Shown: positions 11,230 to 23,757 of the stretch, one piece after another
How the letters are laid out: each line of letters begins with the position of its first letter
Position numbering within the stretch: the first letter of the stretch is position 1
DNA from: Saccoglossus kowalevskii
Taxonomy: Eukaryota; Hemichordata; Enteropneusta; Harrimaniidae
DNA: 46,119 bases
Assembly (NCBI RefSeq): GCF_000003605.2
Contig: NW_003151867.1
Location: 1 to 46,119 of the forward strand
Direction of reading: 5' to 3'
Translations under genes and position numbers: made by a program
The notes under the pieces: model-generated
The model's input: the letters and a program-made list of their open reading frames with translations, nothing else
What the model was told of the DNA's origin: nothing
The model's database searches: none

Positions 11230-12340
11230 AGTGAAGTGATCAGAAAATTTCATGATTAACCCATAGAGTGAAGTGATCAGAAAATGTCATGATAACCCCA
11301 TAGAGTGAAGTAATCACAAAATGTCATGATTACCGCATAGAGTGAAGTGATCAGAAAATTTCATGATTAACACAAAGAGTGAAGTGATCAGAAAATGTCA
11401 TGATTACCCCATAGAGTGAAGTGATCAGAAAATGTCATGATTACCCCATAGCGTGAATTGGTCAGAAAATGTCAGGATTACCTCATAGAGTGAAGTGGTC
11501 AGAAAATGTCATGATTACCCCGTAGAGTGAAGTGGTCTGAAAATGTCATGATTTCCCCATTGCGTGAAGTGGTCAGAAAATGTAATGATTACCCCATAGA
11601 GTGAAGTGGTAAGGAAATGTCATGATTACCTCATATAGTGAAGTGGTCAGAAAATGTCATGATTACAGCATAGAGTGTAGTGGTAAGGAAATGTCATGAT
11701 TACCTCATAGAGTGAAGTGGTTAGAAAATGTCATGATTACCTCATAGAGTGAAATGGTAAGGTAATGTCATGATAACCTCATAGAGTGAAGTGGTTAGAA
11801 AATGTTATGATTTCCCCATAGCGTGAAGTGATCAGAAAATGTCATGATTACCCCATAGAGTGAAATGATCAGAAAATGTCATGATTACCCCATCAAGTGA
11901 AGTGGTCAGAAAATGTCATGATTACCCCATAGAGTGAAGTGATCGGAAAATGTCATGATTAACCCATAGAGTGAAGTGATCAGATAATGTCACGATTACC
12001 TCATAGAGTGAAGCGGTCAGAAAATGTCATGATTACCCCATAGAGTGAAGTGATCAGAAAATGCCATAATTACCCCATAGAGTGAAGTAATCAGAAAATG
12101 TCATGATTACCCCATAGAGTGAAATGATCAGAAAATGTCATGATTACCCCATAGAGTGAAGTGGTCAGAAAATGTCATGATTACCCCATAGAGTGAAGTG
12201 GTCAGAAAATGTTATGATTTCCCCATTGCGTGAAGTGGTCAGAAAATGTCATGATTACCCCATAGAGTGAAGTGATCAGACAATGTCCTGATTACCCCCT
12301 CAGAGTGAAGTGGTCAGAAAATGTCATGATTACCCCATAG
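11230..12340 (+). repeat. 1111-bp type 3 HOR (30 monomers)
   Basis: This unit is followed by a partial copy at offset 1111, for example GTAATCACAA at 11310 and 12421. It is also copied far away: 11230-11900 match 35461-36131 at offset 24231, and 11790-12630 match 34910-35750 at offset 23120. Those offsets differ by 1111, so the distant locus inherited two phases of the same HOR. Diagnostic sites are ACACAAAGAG (11370), CCGTAGAGTGAAGTGGTCTG (11520), GATAACCTC (about 11771), CAGATAATGTCACG (about 11984), AAGCGGTCAG (about 12011), GCCATAATTACC (12063) and CAGACAATGTCCTG (about 12278). Confidence 0.85.
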
Positions 12341-12810
12341 AGTGAAGTGATCAGAAAATTTCATGATTAACCCATAGAGTGAAGTGATCAGAAAATGTCA
12401 TGATAACCCCATAGAGTGAAGTAATCACAAAATGTCATGATTACCGCATAGAGTGAAGTGATCAGAAAATTTCATGATTAACACATAGAGTGAAGTGATC
12501 AGAAAATGTCATGATTACCCCATAGAGTGAAGTGATCAGAAAATGCCATGATTACCCCATAGCGTGAATTGGTCAGAAAATGTCAGGATTACCTCATAGA
12601 GTGAAGTGGTCAGAAAATGTCATGATTACCCATAGAGTGAAGTGGTCAGAAAATGTCATGATTTCCCCATTGCGTGAAGTGGTCAGAAAATGTAATGATT
12701 ACCCCATAGAGTGAAGTGGTAAGGAAATGTCATGATTACCTCATATAGTGAAGTGGTCAGAAAATGTCATGATTACAGCATATAGTGTAGTGGTAAGGAA
12801 ATGTCATGAT
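12341..12810 (+). repeat. Partial second copy of the 1111-bp type 3 HOR
   Basis: Repeats 11230-11700 at offset 1111, with ACACATAGAG for ACACAAAGAG, GCCATG for GTCATG near 12544, and a one-base-shorter CCCATAGAG monomer near 12629. Similarity stops near 12808, where CCCCATATAGTGAAATG replaces the expected CCTCATAGAGTG monomer. Confidence 0.82.
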
Positions 12811-13740
12811 TACCCCATATAGTGAAATGATCAGAAAATGTCATGATTACCCCCATAGAGTGAAGTGGTCAGAAAATGTCATGATTACCCCATAGAGTGA
12901 AGTGATCAGAAAAATGTCATGATTACCCCATAGAGTGAAGTGATCAGAAAATGTCACGATTACCCCATCAAGTGAAGTGGTCAGAAAATGTCATTATTAC
13001 CCATAGAGTGAAGTGATCAGAAAATGTCATGATAACCCCATAGAGTGAAGTGATCACAAAATGTCATGATTACCGCATATAGTGAAGTGATCAGAAAATT
13101 TCATGATTAACCCATAGAGTGAAGTGATCAGAAAATGTCATGATTACCCCATAGAGTGAAGTGATCAGTAAATGTCATGATTACCCCATAGCGTGAAGTG
13201 GTCAGAAAATGTCAGGATTACCTCATAGAGTGAAGTGGTCAGAAAATGTCATGATTACCCCGTAGAGTGAAGTGGTCAGAAAATTTCATGATTTCCCCAT
13301 TGCGTGAAGTGGTCAGAAAATGTAATGATTACCCCATAGAGTGAAGTGGTAAGGAAATGTCATGATTACCTCATATAGTGAAGTGGTCAGAAAATGTCAT
13401 GATTACCGCATAGAGTGTAGTGGTAAGGAAATGTCATGATTACCTCATAGAGTGAAGTGGTTAGAAAATGTCATGATTAACCCATAGAGAGAAATGGTAA
13501 GGAAATGTCATGATTACCTCATAGAGTGAAGTGGTTAGAAAATGTCATGATTTCCCCATAGAGTGAAGTGATCAGAAAATGTCATGATTACCCCATAGAG
13601 TGAAGTGATCAGAAAATGTCATGATTACCCTCATAGAGTGAAGTGGTCAGAAAATGTCATGATTACCCCATAGAGTGAAGTGATCAGAAAATGTCATGAT
13701 TACCCCATAGAGTGAAGTGATCAGAAAACTGTCATGATTA
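12811..13740 (+). repeat. Type 3 remainder with altered monomer lengths
   Basis: A further type 3 string: GATAACCCC with GTGATCACAAAATG (13050), CATATAGTG, GATCAGTAAATG (about 13168), GTCAGGATTACC (about 13212), CCGTAGAG (about 13260) and GCATAGAGTGTAG (about 13408). The GTGATCACAA site is 629 bp (17 monomers) after GTAATCACAA at 12421, so this is not a full HOR. Several monomers near 13610-13740 are 38 bp or longer, including ACCCTCATAG and an inserted base in GAAAACTGTCATG. Confidence 0.75.
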
Positions 13741-15480
13741 CCCCCATAGAGTGAAGTGGTCAGAAAATGTCATGATTACCCCCATAGAGTGAAGTGGTCA
13801 GAAAATGCCATGATTACCCCATAGAGTGAAGTGATCAGAAAATGGTCATGATTACCCCATCAAGAGAAGTGATCGGAAAATGTCATGATTAACCCATAGA
13901 GTGAAATGATCAGAAAATGTCATGATAACCCCATAGAGTGAAATGATCAGAAAATGTCATGATTTACCCCATAGAGTGAAATGATCAGAAAATGTCATGA
14001 TTACCCCCATAGAGTGAAGTGATCAGAAAATGCCATGATTACCTCATAGAGTGAAGTGGTCAGAAAATGTCATGATTACCCCATAGAGTGAAGTGGTCAG
14101 AAAATGTCATGATTTCCCCATTGCGTGAAGTGGTCAGAAAATGTCATGATTACCCCATAGAGTGAAGTGATCAGAAAATGTCATGATTACCCCCTCAGAC
14201 TGAAGTGGTCAGAAAATGTCATGATTACCCCATAGAGTGAAGTGGTCAGAAAATGTCACGATTTCCCCACAGCGTGAAGTGGTCAGAAAATGTAATGACT
14301 ACCCCATAGAGTGAAGTGGTAAGGAAATGTCATGATTACCTCATATAGTGAAGTGGTCAGAAAATGTCATGATTACCGCATAGAGTGAAGTGGTAAGGAA
14401 ATGTCATGATTACCCCGTTGAGTGAAGTGGTCAGAAAATGCCATGATAACCCCATAGAGTGCAATGATCAGAAAATGTCATGATTACCCCATAGAGTGAA
14501 AGGATCAGAAAATGTCATGATTACCCGATAGAGTGAAGTGATCAGAAAATGCCATGATTACCCCATAGAGTGAAGTGCTCAGAAAATGTCATGATTACCC
14601 CATAGAGTGAAGTGGTCAGAAAATGTTATAATTTCCCCATTGCGTGAAGTGGTCAGAAAATGTCATGATTACCCCATAGAGTGAAGTGATCAGAAAATGT
14701 CATGATTACCCCCTCAGACTGAAGTGGTCAGAAAATGTCATGATTACCCCATAGAGGGAAGTGGTCAGAAAATGTCATGATTTCCCCATTGCGTGAAGTG
14801 GTCAGAAAATGTATTGATTAGCCAATAGAGTTAAGTGGTAAGGAAATGTCATGATTACCTCATATAGTGAAGTGGTCAGAAAATGTCATGATTACCGCAT
14901 AGAGTGAAGTGGTAAGGAAATGTCATGATTACCTCATAGAGTGAAATGATCAGAAAATGTCATGATTACCCCATCAAGTGAAATGATCAGAAAATGTCAT
15001 AATTACCCGATAGAGTGAAGTGATCAGAAAATGTCATGATTATCTCATAGAGTGAAGTGGTTAGAAAATGTCATGATTACCCCATAGAGTGAAATGATCA
15101 GAAAATGTCATGATTTCCCCATAGCGTGAAGTGGTCAGAAAATGTAATGATTACCCCATAGAGTGAAATGATCAGAAAATGTCACGATTTTCCCCTAGCG
15201 TGAAGTGGTCAGAAAATGTCATGATTACCCCGTAGAGTGAAGTGGTCAGAAAATGTCATGATTACCCCATAGAATGAAGTGATCAGAAAATGTCATGATT
15301 ACCCCCATAGAGTGAAGTGATCAGAAAATGTCATGATTACCTCATAGAGTGAAGTGGTAAGGAAATGTCATGATTACCTCATAGAGTGAAGTGGTTAGAA
15401 AATGTCATGATTACCCCATAGAGTGAAATGGTAAGGAAATGTCATGATTACCTCATAGAGTGAAGTGGTTAGAAAATGTC
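13741..15480 (+). repeat. Mixed block with embedded type 2 string
   Basis: Opens with several five-C 38-bp monomers and GAAAATGGTCATG (about 13842). From 14445 to about 14900 it matches 7923-8378 at offset 6522, then 6523, with GATAACC/GTGCAATG, GTTATAATTT (14625), CTCAGACTG (14713) and ATTGATTAGCC (14813). After 14940 the order is local and less regular, with TATCTCATAG (about 15040) and CACGATTTTCCCCTAGCG (about 15183). The latter is echoed only near 45262. No non-satellite sequence. Confidence 0.75.
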
Positions 15481-16194
15481 ATGATTTCCCCATAGCGTGA
15501 AGTGGTCAGAAAATATCATGATTATCCCATCAAGTGAAGTGGTCAGAAAATATCACGATTACCCCATCAAGTGAAGTGGTCAGAAAATGTCATGACTACC
15601 CCATAGAGTGAAGTGATCAGAAAATGTCATGATTACCCTATAGAGTGATGTGGTAAGAAAATTTCATGATTACCCCATAGAGTGAAGTGATCAGAACATG
15701 TCATGATTACCCCATAGAGTGAAGTGATCAGAACATGTCACGATTACCCCCATCAAGTGAAGTGGTCAGAAAATGGCATGATTACACCATAGAGTGAAGT
15801 GATCGGAAAATGTCATAATTAACCCATAGAGTGAAATGATCAGAAAATGTTATGATTTCCCCATAGAGTGAAGTGGTCAGAAAATGTCATGATTACCCCC
15901 ATAGAGTGAAGTGATCAGACAATGTCCTGATTACCCCCTCAGAGTGAAGTGGTCAGAAAATGTCATGATTACCCCATAGAGTGAAGTGATCAGAAAATTT
16001 CATGATTAACCCATAGAGTGAAGTGATCAGAAAATGTCATGATTACCCCATAGCGTGAAGTGGTCCGAAAATGTCATGATTACCTCATGGAGTGAAGTGG
16101 TCAGAAAATGTCATGATTACCCCATAGAGTGAAGTGGTCAGAAAATGTCATGACTTCCCCATTGCGTGAAGTGGTCAGAAAATGTAATGATTAC
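15481..16194 (+). repeat. Short patchwork of type 2 and type 3 pieces
   Basis: Bases 15590-15830 match 7251-7491 at offset 8339 (CTATAGAGTGATGTGG at 15638, GATTACACC at 15780). Then come GTTATGATTTCCCCATAG, CAGACAATGTCCTG and CTCAGAGTG (about 15918-15940), otherwise typical of type 3 blocks at 12278 and 35400. A GTCCGAAAATG plus CTCATGGAGTG string follows (about 16063-16093), shared with 19770 and 42030. Three ancestries in about 700 bp make this one of the most mixed stretches. Confidence 0.72.
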
Positions 16195-16835
16195 CCCATA
16201 GAGTGAAGTGGTAAGGAAATGTCATGATTACCTCATATAGTGAAGTGGTCAGAAAATGTCATGAATACCGCATAGAGTGAAGTGGTAAGGAAATGTCATG
16301 ATAACCTCATAGAGTGAAGTGGTTAGAAAATGTCATGATTACCCCATAGAGTGAAACGGTAAGGAAATGTCATGATTACCTCATAGAGTGAAGTGGTTAG
16401 AAAATGTCATGATTTCCCCATAGCGTGAAGTGGTCAGAAAATGTCATGATTACCCCATAGAGTGAAGTGATCACAAAATGTCATGATTACCCCATAGAGT
16501 GAAGTGATCAGAAAATTTCATGATTACCCCATAGCGTGAAGTGGTCAGAAAATGTCATGATTACCTCATAGAGTGAAGTGGTCAGAAAATGTCATGATTA
16601 CCACATAGAGTGAAGTGGTCAGAAAATGTCATGATATCCCCATTGCGTGAAGTGGTCAGAAAATGTAATGATCACCCCATAGAGTTATGTGGTAAGGAAA
16701 TGTCATGATTACCTCATATAGTGAAGTGGTCAGAAAATGTCATGATTACCGCATAGAGTGAAGTGGTAGGGAAATGTCATGATTACCTCATAGAGTGAAG
16801 TGGTTAGAAAATGTCATGATTACCCCATAGAGTGA
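16195..16835 (+). repeat. Type 1 block copied at 30528-31168
   Basis: Constant offset 14333 to 30528-31168. Shared private variants are GAATACCGC (16263), GATATC (16633) and the GATCACC monomer with GAGTTATGTGG (16670; the partner has GATCACCGC). The match ends where GTGAAATGATCAG here replaces GTGAAACACTAAGG in the partner. Confidence 0.85.
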
Positions 16836-19470
16836 AATGATCAGAAAATGTCATGATAACCCCATAGAGTGAAGTGATCAGAAAATGTCATGATTACCCC
16901 ATAGAGTGAAGTGATCAGAAAATTTCATGATTAACCCATAGAGTGAAGTGATCAGAAAATATCATGATTACCCCATAGAGTGAAGTGATCAGAAAATGTC
17001 ATGATTACCCCATAGCGTGAAGTGGTCCGAAAATGTCATGATTACCTCGTAGAGTGAAGTGGTCAGAAAATGTCATGATTACCCCATAGAGTGAAGTGGT
17101 TAGAAAATGTCATGATTTCCCCATAGCGTGAAGTGGTCAGAAAATGTCATGATTACCCCATAGAGTGAAACGATCAGAAAATGTCATGATTACCCCATAG
17201 AGTGAAGTGATCAGAAAATGTCATGATTACCCCCATAGAGTGAAGTGATCAGAAAATGTCATGATTACCCCCATAGAGTGAAGTGGTCAGAAAATGTCAT
17301 GATTACCCCACAGAGTGAAGTGGTCAGAAAATGTCCTGATTACCCCATAGAGTGAAGTGATCAGAAAATGTCATGATTACCCCATAGAGTGAAGTGATCA
17401 GAAAATGTCACGATTACCCCATCAAGTGAAGTGGTCAGAAAATGTCATGATTACCCCATAGAGTGAAGTGATCAGAAAATGTCATGATTACCCCTTAGAG
17501 TGAAGTGATCAGAAAATGTCACGATTACCCCATCAAGTGAAGTGGTCAGAAAATGTCATGATTACCCCACAGAGTGAAGTGATCGGAAAATGTCATGATT
17601 ACCCCATAGAGTGAAATGATCAGAAAATGTCATGATTAACCCATAGAGTGAAGTGTTCAGAAAATGTCATGATTACCCCATAGAGTGAAGTGATCACAAA
17701 ATGTCATGATTACCCCATAGAGTGAAGTGATCAGAAAATGTCATGATTACCCCATAGCGTGAAGTGGTCAGAAAATGTCATGATTACCTCATAGAGTGAA
17801 GTGATCAGAAAATGTCATGATTACCACATAGAGTGAAGTGGTCAGAAAATGTCATGATATCCCCATTGCGTGAAGTGGTCAGAAAATGTAATGATTACCC
17901 CATAGAGTGATGTGGTAAGGAAATGTCATGATTACCTCATATAGTGAAGTGGTCAGAAAATGTCATGATTACCACATAGAGTGAAGTGGTAGGGAAATGT
18001 CATGATTACCTCATAGAGTGAAGTGGTTAGAAAATGTCATGATTTCCCTATAGCGTGAAGTGGTCAGAAAATGTCATGATTACCCCATAGAGTGAAATGA
18101 TCAGAAAATGTCATGATTACCCCATCAAGTGAAGTGGTCAGAAAATGTCACGATTACCCCATCAAGTGAAGTGGTCAGAAAATGTCATGATTACCCCATA
18201 GAGTGAAGTGATCAGAAAATGTCATGATTACCCCATAGAGTGAAGTGGTCAGAAAATGTCATGATTACCCCATAGAGTGAAGTGATCAGAAAATGTCATG
18301 ATTACCCCATAGAGTGAAGTGATCAGAAAATGTCACGATTACCCCATCAAGTGAAGTGGTCAGAAAATGTCATTATTACCCCATAGAGTGAAGTGATCGG
18401 AAAATGTCATGATTAACTCATAGAGTGAAATGATCAGAAAATGTCATGATTACCCCATAGAGTGAAATGATCAGAAAATGTCATGATTACCCCATAGAGT
18501 GAAGTAATTAGAAAATGTCATGATTACCCCATAGAAAGAAGTGATCAGAAAATGTCATGATTACCCCATAGCGTGAAGTGGTCAGAAAATGTCATGATTA
18601 CCCCATAGAGTGAAGTGGTTAGAAAATGTCATGATTTCCCCATAGCGTGAAGTGGTCAGAAAATGTCATGATTACCCCATAGAGTGAAATGATCAGAAAA
18701 TGTCATGATTACCCCATAGAGTGAAGTGATCAGAAAATGTCATGATTACCCCCATAGAGTGAAGTTATCAGAAAATATCATGATTGCCCCATAGAGTGAA
18801 GTAATCAGAAAATGTCGTGATAACCCCCATAGAGTGAAGTGATCAGAAAATGTCATGGTTATCCCATAGAGTGAAGTGGTCAGAAAATGTCATGATTACC
18901 CCATATAATGAATTGGTAAGGAAATGTCATGATTACCCCCGTAGAGTGAAGTGGTCAGAAAATGTCATGATTACCCCACAGAGTGAAGTGGTCAGAAAAT
19001 GTCCTGATTACCCCATAGAGTGAAGTGATCAGAAAATGTCATGATTACCCCATAGAGTGAAGTGATCAGAAAATGTCACGATTATCCCATCAAGTGAAGT
19101 GGTCAGAAAATGTCATGATTACCCCATAGAGTGAAGTGATCGGAAAATGTCATGATTTACCCATAGAGTGAAATGATCAGAAAATGTCATGATTACCCCA
19201 TAGAGTGAAATGATCAGAAAATGTCATGATTACCCCATAGAGTGAAGTAATCAGAAAATTTCATGATTACCCCATAGAATGAAGTGGTTAGAAAATGTCA
19301 TGATTACCCCATAGAGTGAAGTGATCAGAAAATTTCATGATTAACCCATAGAGTGAAGTGATCAGAAAATGTCATGATTACCCCATAGAGTGAAGTGATC
19401 AGAAAATGTCATGATTACCTCATAGCGTGAAGTGGTCCGAAAATGTCATGATTACCCCATAGCGTGAATT
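16836..19470 (+). repeat. Type 1/4 blocks around the second ATATAATGAATTGG module
   Basis: Bases 17880-18390 match 31988-32498 at offset 14108, with AATGATTACC plus GTGATGTGG (17890), GATTTCCCTATAGCG (18041) and GTCATTATT (18369). GATATC lies at 17856, 1223 bp after 16633. From about 18722 comes the type 4 lead-in of five-C, GATTGCCCC, GTAATCAG, GATAACCCCC and GGTTATCCC monomers ending at ATATAATGAATTGG (18903). The same lead-in, with small changes, precedes five of the other six copies of this marker; the copy at 11 lies at the window edge. Satellite only. Confidence 0.8.
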
Positions 19471-19740
19471 GGTCAGAAAATGTCAGGATTACCTCATAGA
19501 GTGAAGTGGTCAGAAAATGTCGTGATTGCCCCGTAGAGTGAAGTGGTCTGAAAATGTCATGATTTCCCCATTGCGTGAAGTGGTCAGAAAATGTAATGAT
19601 TACCCCATAGAGTGAAGTGGTAAGGAAATGTCATGATTACCTCATATAGTGAAGTGGTCAGAAAATGTCATGATTACAGCATAGAGTGTAGTGGTAAGGA
19701 AATGTCATTATTACCTCATAGAGTGAAGTGGTTTGAAAAT
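19471..19740 (+). repeat. Short type 3 insert in type 1 territory
   Basis: Carries GCGTGAATTGG, GTCAGGATTACC, GTCGTGATTGCCCCG (19520), GGTCTGAAAATG, ACAGCATAGAGTGTAG and GTCATTATTACCTC. The GTCGTGATTG monomer is otherwise seen only at 21853 and 23112, so this short string is the relative of the type 3 parts of the 1259-bp units downstream. Near 19733 it has GGTTTGAAAATG in place of GGTTAGAAAATG. Confidence 0.78.
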
Positions 19741-20990
19741 GTCATGATTTCCCCATAGCGTGAAGTGGTCCGAAAATGTCATGATTACCTCATGGAGTGA
19801 AGTGGTCAGAAAATGTCATGATTACCCCATATAGTAAAGTGGTCAGAAAATGTCATGACTTCCCCATTCCGTGAAGTGGTCAGAAAATGTAATGATTACC
19901 CCATAGAGTGAAGTGGTAAGGAAATGTCATGATTACCTCATATAGTGAAGTGGTCAGAAAATGTCATAATTACCGCATAGAGTGAAGTGGTAAGGAAATG
20001 TCATGATTACCTCATAGAGTGAAGTGGTTAGAAAATGTCATGATTACCCCATAGAGTGAAACGGTAAGGAAATGTCATGACTACCTCATAGAGTGAAGTG
20101 GTTAGAAAATGTCATGATTTCCCCATAGCGTGAAGTGGTCAGAAAATGTCATGATTACCCCATAGAGTGAAATGATCAGAAAATGTCATGATTACCCCAT
20201 CAAGTGAAGTGGTCAGAAAATGTCACGATTACCCCATCAAGTGAAGTGGTCAGAAAATGTCATGATTACCCCATAGAGTGAAGTCATCAGAAAATGTCAT
20301 GATTACCCCATAGAGTGAAGTGGACAGAAAATATCATGATTACCCCATAGAGTGAAGTGATCAGAAAATGTCATGATTACCCCATAGAGTGAAGTGATCA
20401 GAAAATGTCACGATTACCCCATCAAGTGAAGTGGTCAGAAAATGTCATGATTACCCCATAGAGTGAAGTGATCGCAAAAATGTCATGATTACCCCATAGA
20501 GTGAAATGATCAGAAAATGTCTTGATTACCCCATAGAGTGAAGTGTTCAGAAAATGTCTTGATTACCCCATAGAGTGAAGTGATCAGAAAATTTCATGAT
20601 TACCCCATAGCGTGAAGTGGTCAGAAAATGTCATGATTACCTCATAGAGTGAAGTGGTCAGAAAATGTCATGATATCCCCATTGCGTGAAGTGATCAGAA
20701 AATGTAATGATTACCCCATAGAGTTATGTGGTAAGGAAATGTCATGATTACCTCATATAGTGAAGTGGTCAGAAAATGTCATGATTACCGCATAGAGTGA
20801 AGTGGTAGGGAAATGTCATGATTACCTCATAGAGTGAAGTGGTTAGAAAATGTCATGATTACCCCATAGAGTGAAACACTAAGGAAATGTCATGATTACC
20901 CCATAGAGTGAAGTGATCAGAAAATGTCATAATTACCCCATAGAGTGAAGTGATCAGAAAATGTCACGATTACCCCATCAAGTGAAGTGG
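19741..20990 (+). repeat. 1.25-kb block duplicated at 42001-43250
   Basis: Offset is 22260, becoming 22259 after one base is lost in the partner (GGTTAAAAATG near 42288). Shared rare variants are CTCATGGAGTG (about 19790), GTAAAGTGG (about 19834), GACTTCCCC, GTCATCAG (about 20284), GTGGACAG with ATATCATG (about 20324) and GATCGCAAAAATG (20470). Differences include ATTCCGTG here against ATTGCGTG at 42127. The copies lie about 22 kb apart yet agree along the full length, which I infer reflects recent long-range transfer or duplication. Confidence 0.87.
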
Positions 20991-21239
20991 TCAGAAAATG
21001 TCATGATTACCCCATAGAGTGAAGTGATCGGAAAATGTCATGATTACCCCATAGAGTGAAATGATCACAAAATGTCATGATTACCCCATAGAGTGAAGTG
21101 ATCAGAAAATGTCACGATTACTCCATCAAGTGAAGTGGTCAGAAAATGTCATGATTACCTCATAGAGTGAAGTGGTCAGAAAATGTCATGATTACCACAT
21201 AGAGTGAAGTGGTCAGAAAATGTCATGATATCCCCATTG
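20991..21239 (+). repeat. Type 1 link, start of the 1965-2710 relative
   Basis: Bases 21005-21750 match 1965-2710 (offset 19040), and this is their upstream part: a GATCGG monomer, a GATCACAAAATG monomer, CTCCATCAAG (21121), ACCACATAG and GATATC (21227). It is not present in the following unit: the two 1259-bp copies begin just after the GATATC monomer. Confidence 0.8.
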
Positions 21240-22498
21240 CGTGAAGTGGTCAGAAAATGTCATGATTACCGCATAGAGTGAAGTGGTAGGGAAATGTCAT
21301 GATTACCTCATAGAGTGAAGTGGTTAGAAAATGTCATGATTACCCCATCGAGTGAAACACTAAGGAAATGTCATGATTACCCCATAGAGTGAAGTGATCA
21401 GAAAATGTCATGATTACCCCATAGAGTGAAGTGATCACAAAATGTCATGATTACCGCATAGAGTGAAGTGGTAAGGAAATGTCATGATTACCTCATAGAG
21501 TGAAGTGGTTAGAAAATGTCATGATTACCCCCATAGAGTGAAACGCTAAGGAAATGTCATGATTACCTCATAGAGTGAAGTGGTTAGAAAATGTCATGAT
21601 TACCCCATAGAGTGAAACGGTAAGGAAATGTCATGATTACCTCATAGAGTGAAGTGGTTAGAAAATGTCATGATTTCCCCATAGCATGAAGTGGTCAGAA
21701 AATGTCATGATTACCCCATAGAGTGAAGTGATCAGAAAATGTCATGATTACCTCATAGCGTGAAGTGGTCCGAAACTGTCATGATTACCCCATAGCGTGA
21801 ATTGGTCAGAAAATGTCAGGATTACCTCATAGAGTGAAGTGGTCAGAAAATGTCGTGATTGCCCCGTAGAGTGAAGTGGTCTGAAAATGTCATGATTTCC
21901 CCATTGCGTGAAGTGGTCAGAAAATGTAATGATTACCCCATAGAGTGAAGTGGTAAGGAAATGTCATGATTACCTCATATAGTGAAGTAGTCAGAAAATG
22001 TCATGATTACAGCATAGAGTGTAGTGGTAAGGAAATGTCATTATTACCTCATAGAGTGAAGTGGTTAGAAAATGTCATGATTTCCCCATAGCGTGAAGTG
22101 ATCAGAAAATGTCATGATTACCCCATAGAGTGAAGTGGTCAGAAAATGTCATGACTTCCCCATTGCGTGAAGTGGTCAGAAAATGTAATGATTACCCCAT
22201 AGAGTGAAGTGGTAAGAAAATGTCATGATTACCTCATATAGTGAAGTGGTCAGAAAATGTCATGATTACCGCATAGAGTGAAGTGGTAAGGAAATGTCAT
22301 GATTACCTCATAGAGTGAAGTGGTTAGAAAATGTCATGATTTCCCCATAGCGTGAAGTTATCAGAAAATGTCATGATTACCCCATAGAGTGAAGTGGTCA
22401 GAAAATGTCATGACTTCCCCATTGCGTGAAGTGGTCAGAAAATGTAATGATTACCCCATAGAGTGAAGTGGTAAGAAAATGTCATGATTACCTCATAT
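21240..22498 (+). repeat. 1259-bp compound HOR, adjacent copy A
   Basis: First of two directly adjacent 34-monomer units at offset 1259. Markers: ATTACCGC with GGTAGGG (21262), ATCGAGTGAAACAC (21347), AAACGCTAAG (21541), ATAGCATG (21681), TCGTGATTG (21853), ACAGCATAGAGTGTAG, GTCATTATTACC (about 22039). The unit fuses a type 1 half (matching 1965-2710) and a type 3 half (matching 19471-19740), and ends in a 7-monomer sub-repeat. Copy-specific bases are GAAACTGTC (about 21775) and GAAGTAGTCAG (about 21985). Confidence 0.88.
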
Positions 22499-22597
22499 AG
22501 TGAAGTGGTCAGAAAATGTCATGATTACCGCATAGAGTGAAGTGGTAGGGAAATGTCATGATTACCTCATAGAGTGAAGTGGTTAGAAAATGTCATG
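22080..22597 (+). repeat. 259-bp (7-monomer) tandem pair
   Basis: Two adjacent seven-monomer units (about 22080-22338 and 22339-22597). Monomer order: TTTCCCCATAGCG, ACCCCATAGAG with GGTCAG, GACTTCCCCATTGCG (22153 and 22412), GTAATGATTACC with GGTAAGAAAATG, CCTCATATAG, ACCGCATAG, and CCTCATAG with GGTTAG. The second unit begins with GTTATCAG (about 22357) instead of GTGATCAG, and its ACCGC monomer has GGTAGGG rather than GGTAAGG because it grades into copy B. Confidence 0.85.
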
Positions 22598-23757
22598 ATT
22601 ACCCCATCGAGTGAAACACTAAGGAAATGTCATGATTACCCCATAGAGTGAAGTGATCAGAAAATGTCATGATTACCCCATAGAGTGAAGTGATCACAAA
22701 ATGTCATGATTACCGCATAGAGTGAAGTGGTAAGGAAATGTCATGATTACCTCATAGAGTGAAGTGGTTAGAAAATGTCATGATTACCCCCATAGAGTGA
22801 AACGCTAAGGAAATGTCATGATTACCTCATAGAGTGAAGTGGTTAGAAAATGTCATGATTACCCCATAGAGTGAAACGGTAAGGAAATGTCATGATTACC
22901 TCATAGAGTGAAGTGGTTAGAAAATGTCATGATTTCCCCATAGCATGAAGTGGTCAGAAAATGTCATGATTACCCCATAGAGTGAAGTGATCAGAAAATG
23001 TCATGATTACCTCATAGCGTGAAGTGGTCCGAAAATGTCATGATTACCCCATAGCGTGAATTGGTCAGAAAATGTCAGGATTACCTCATAGAGTGAAGTG
23101 GTCAGAAAATGTCGTGATTGCCCCGTAGAGTGAAGTGGTCTGAAAATGTCATGATTTCCCCATTGCGTGAAGTGGTCAGAAAATGTAATGATTACCCCAT
23201 AGAGTGAAGTGGTAAGGAAATGTCATGATTACCTCATATAGTGAAGTGGTCAGAAAATGTCATGATTACAGCATAGAGTGTAGTGGTAAGGAAATGTCAT
23301 TATTACCTCATAGAGTGAAGTGGTTAGAAAATGTCATGATTTCCCCATAGCGTGAAGTGATCAGAAAATGTCATGATTACCCCATAGAGTGAAGTGGTCA
23401 GAAAATGTCATGACTTCCCCATTGCGTGAAGTGGTCAGAAAATGTAATGATTACCCCATAGAGTGAAGTGGTAAGAAAATGTCATGATTACCTCATATAG
23501 TGAAGTGGTCAGAAAATGTCATGATTACCGCATAGAGTGAAGTGGTAAGGAAATGTCATGATTACCTCATAGAGTGAAGTGGTTAGAAAATGTCATGATT
23601 TCCCCATAGCGTGAAGTGATCAGAAAATGTCATGATTACCCCATAGAGTGAAGTGGTCAGAAAATGTCATGACTTCCCCATTGCGTGAAGTGGTCAGAAA
23701 ATGTAATGATTACCCCATAGAGTGAAGTGGTAAGAAAATGTCATGATTACCTCATAT
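22499..23757 (+). repeat. 1259-bp compound HOR, adjacent copy B
   Basis: Second copy of the preceding unit, with ATCGAGTG at 22606, ATAGCATG at 22940 and TCGTGATTG at 23112. By eye it differs from copy A at very few bases; GAAAATGTC and GAAGTGGTCAG replace the copy A variants. It is bordered on both sides by 259-bp sub-repeats, so the unequal exchange that made it could have used those as its pairing site. Confidence 0.88.
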
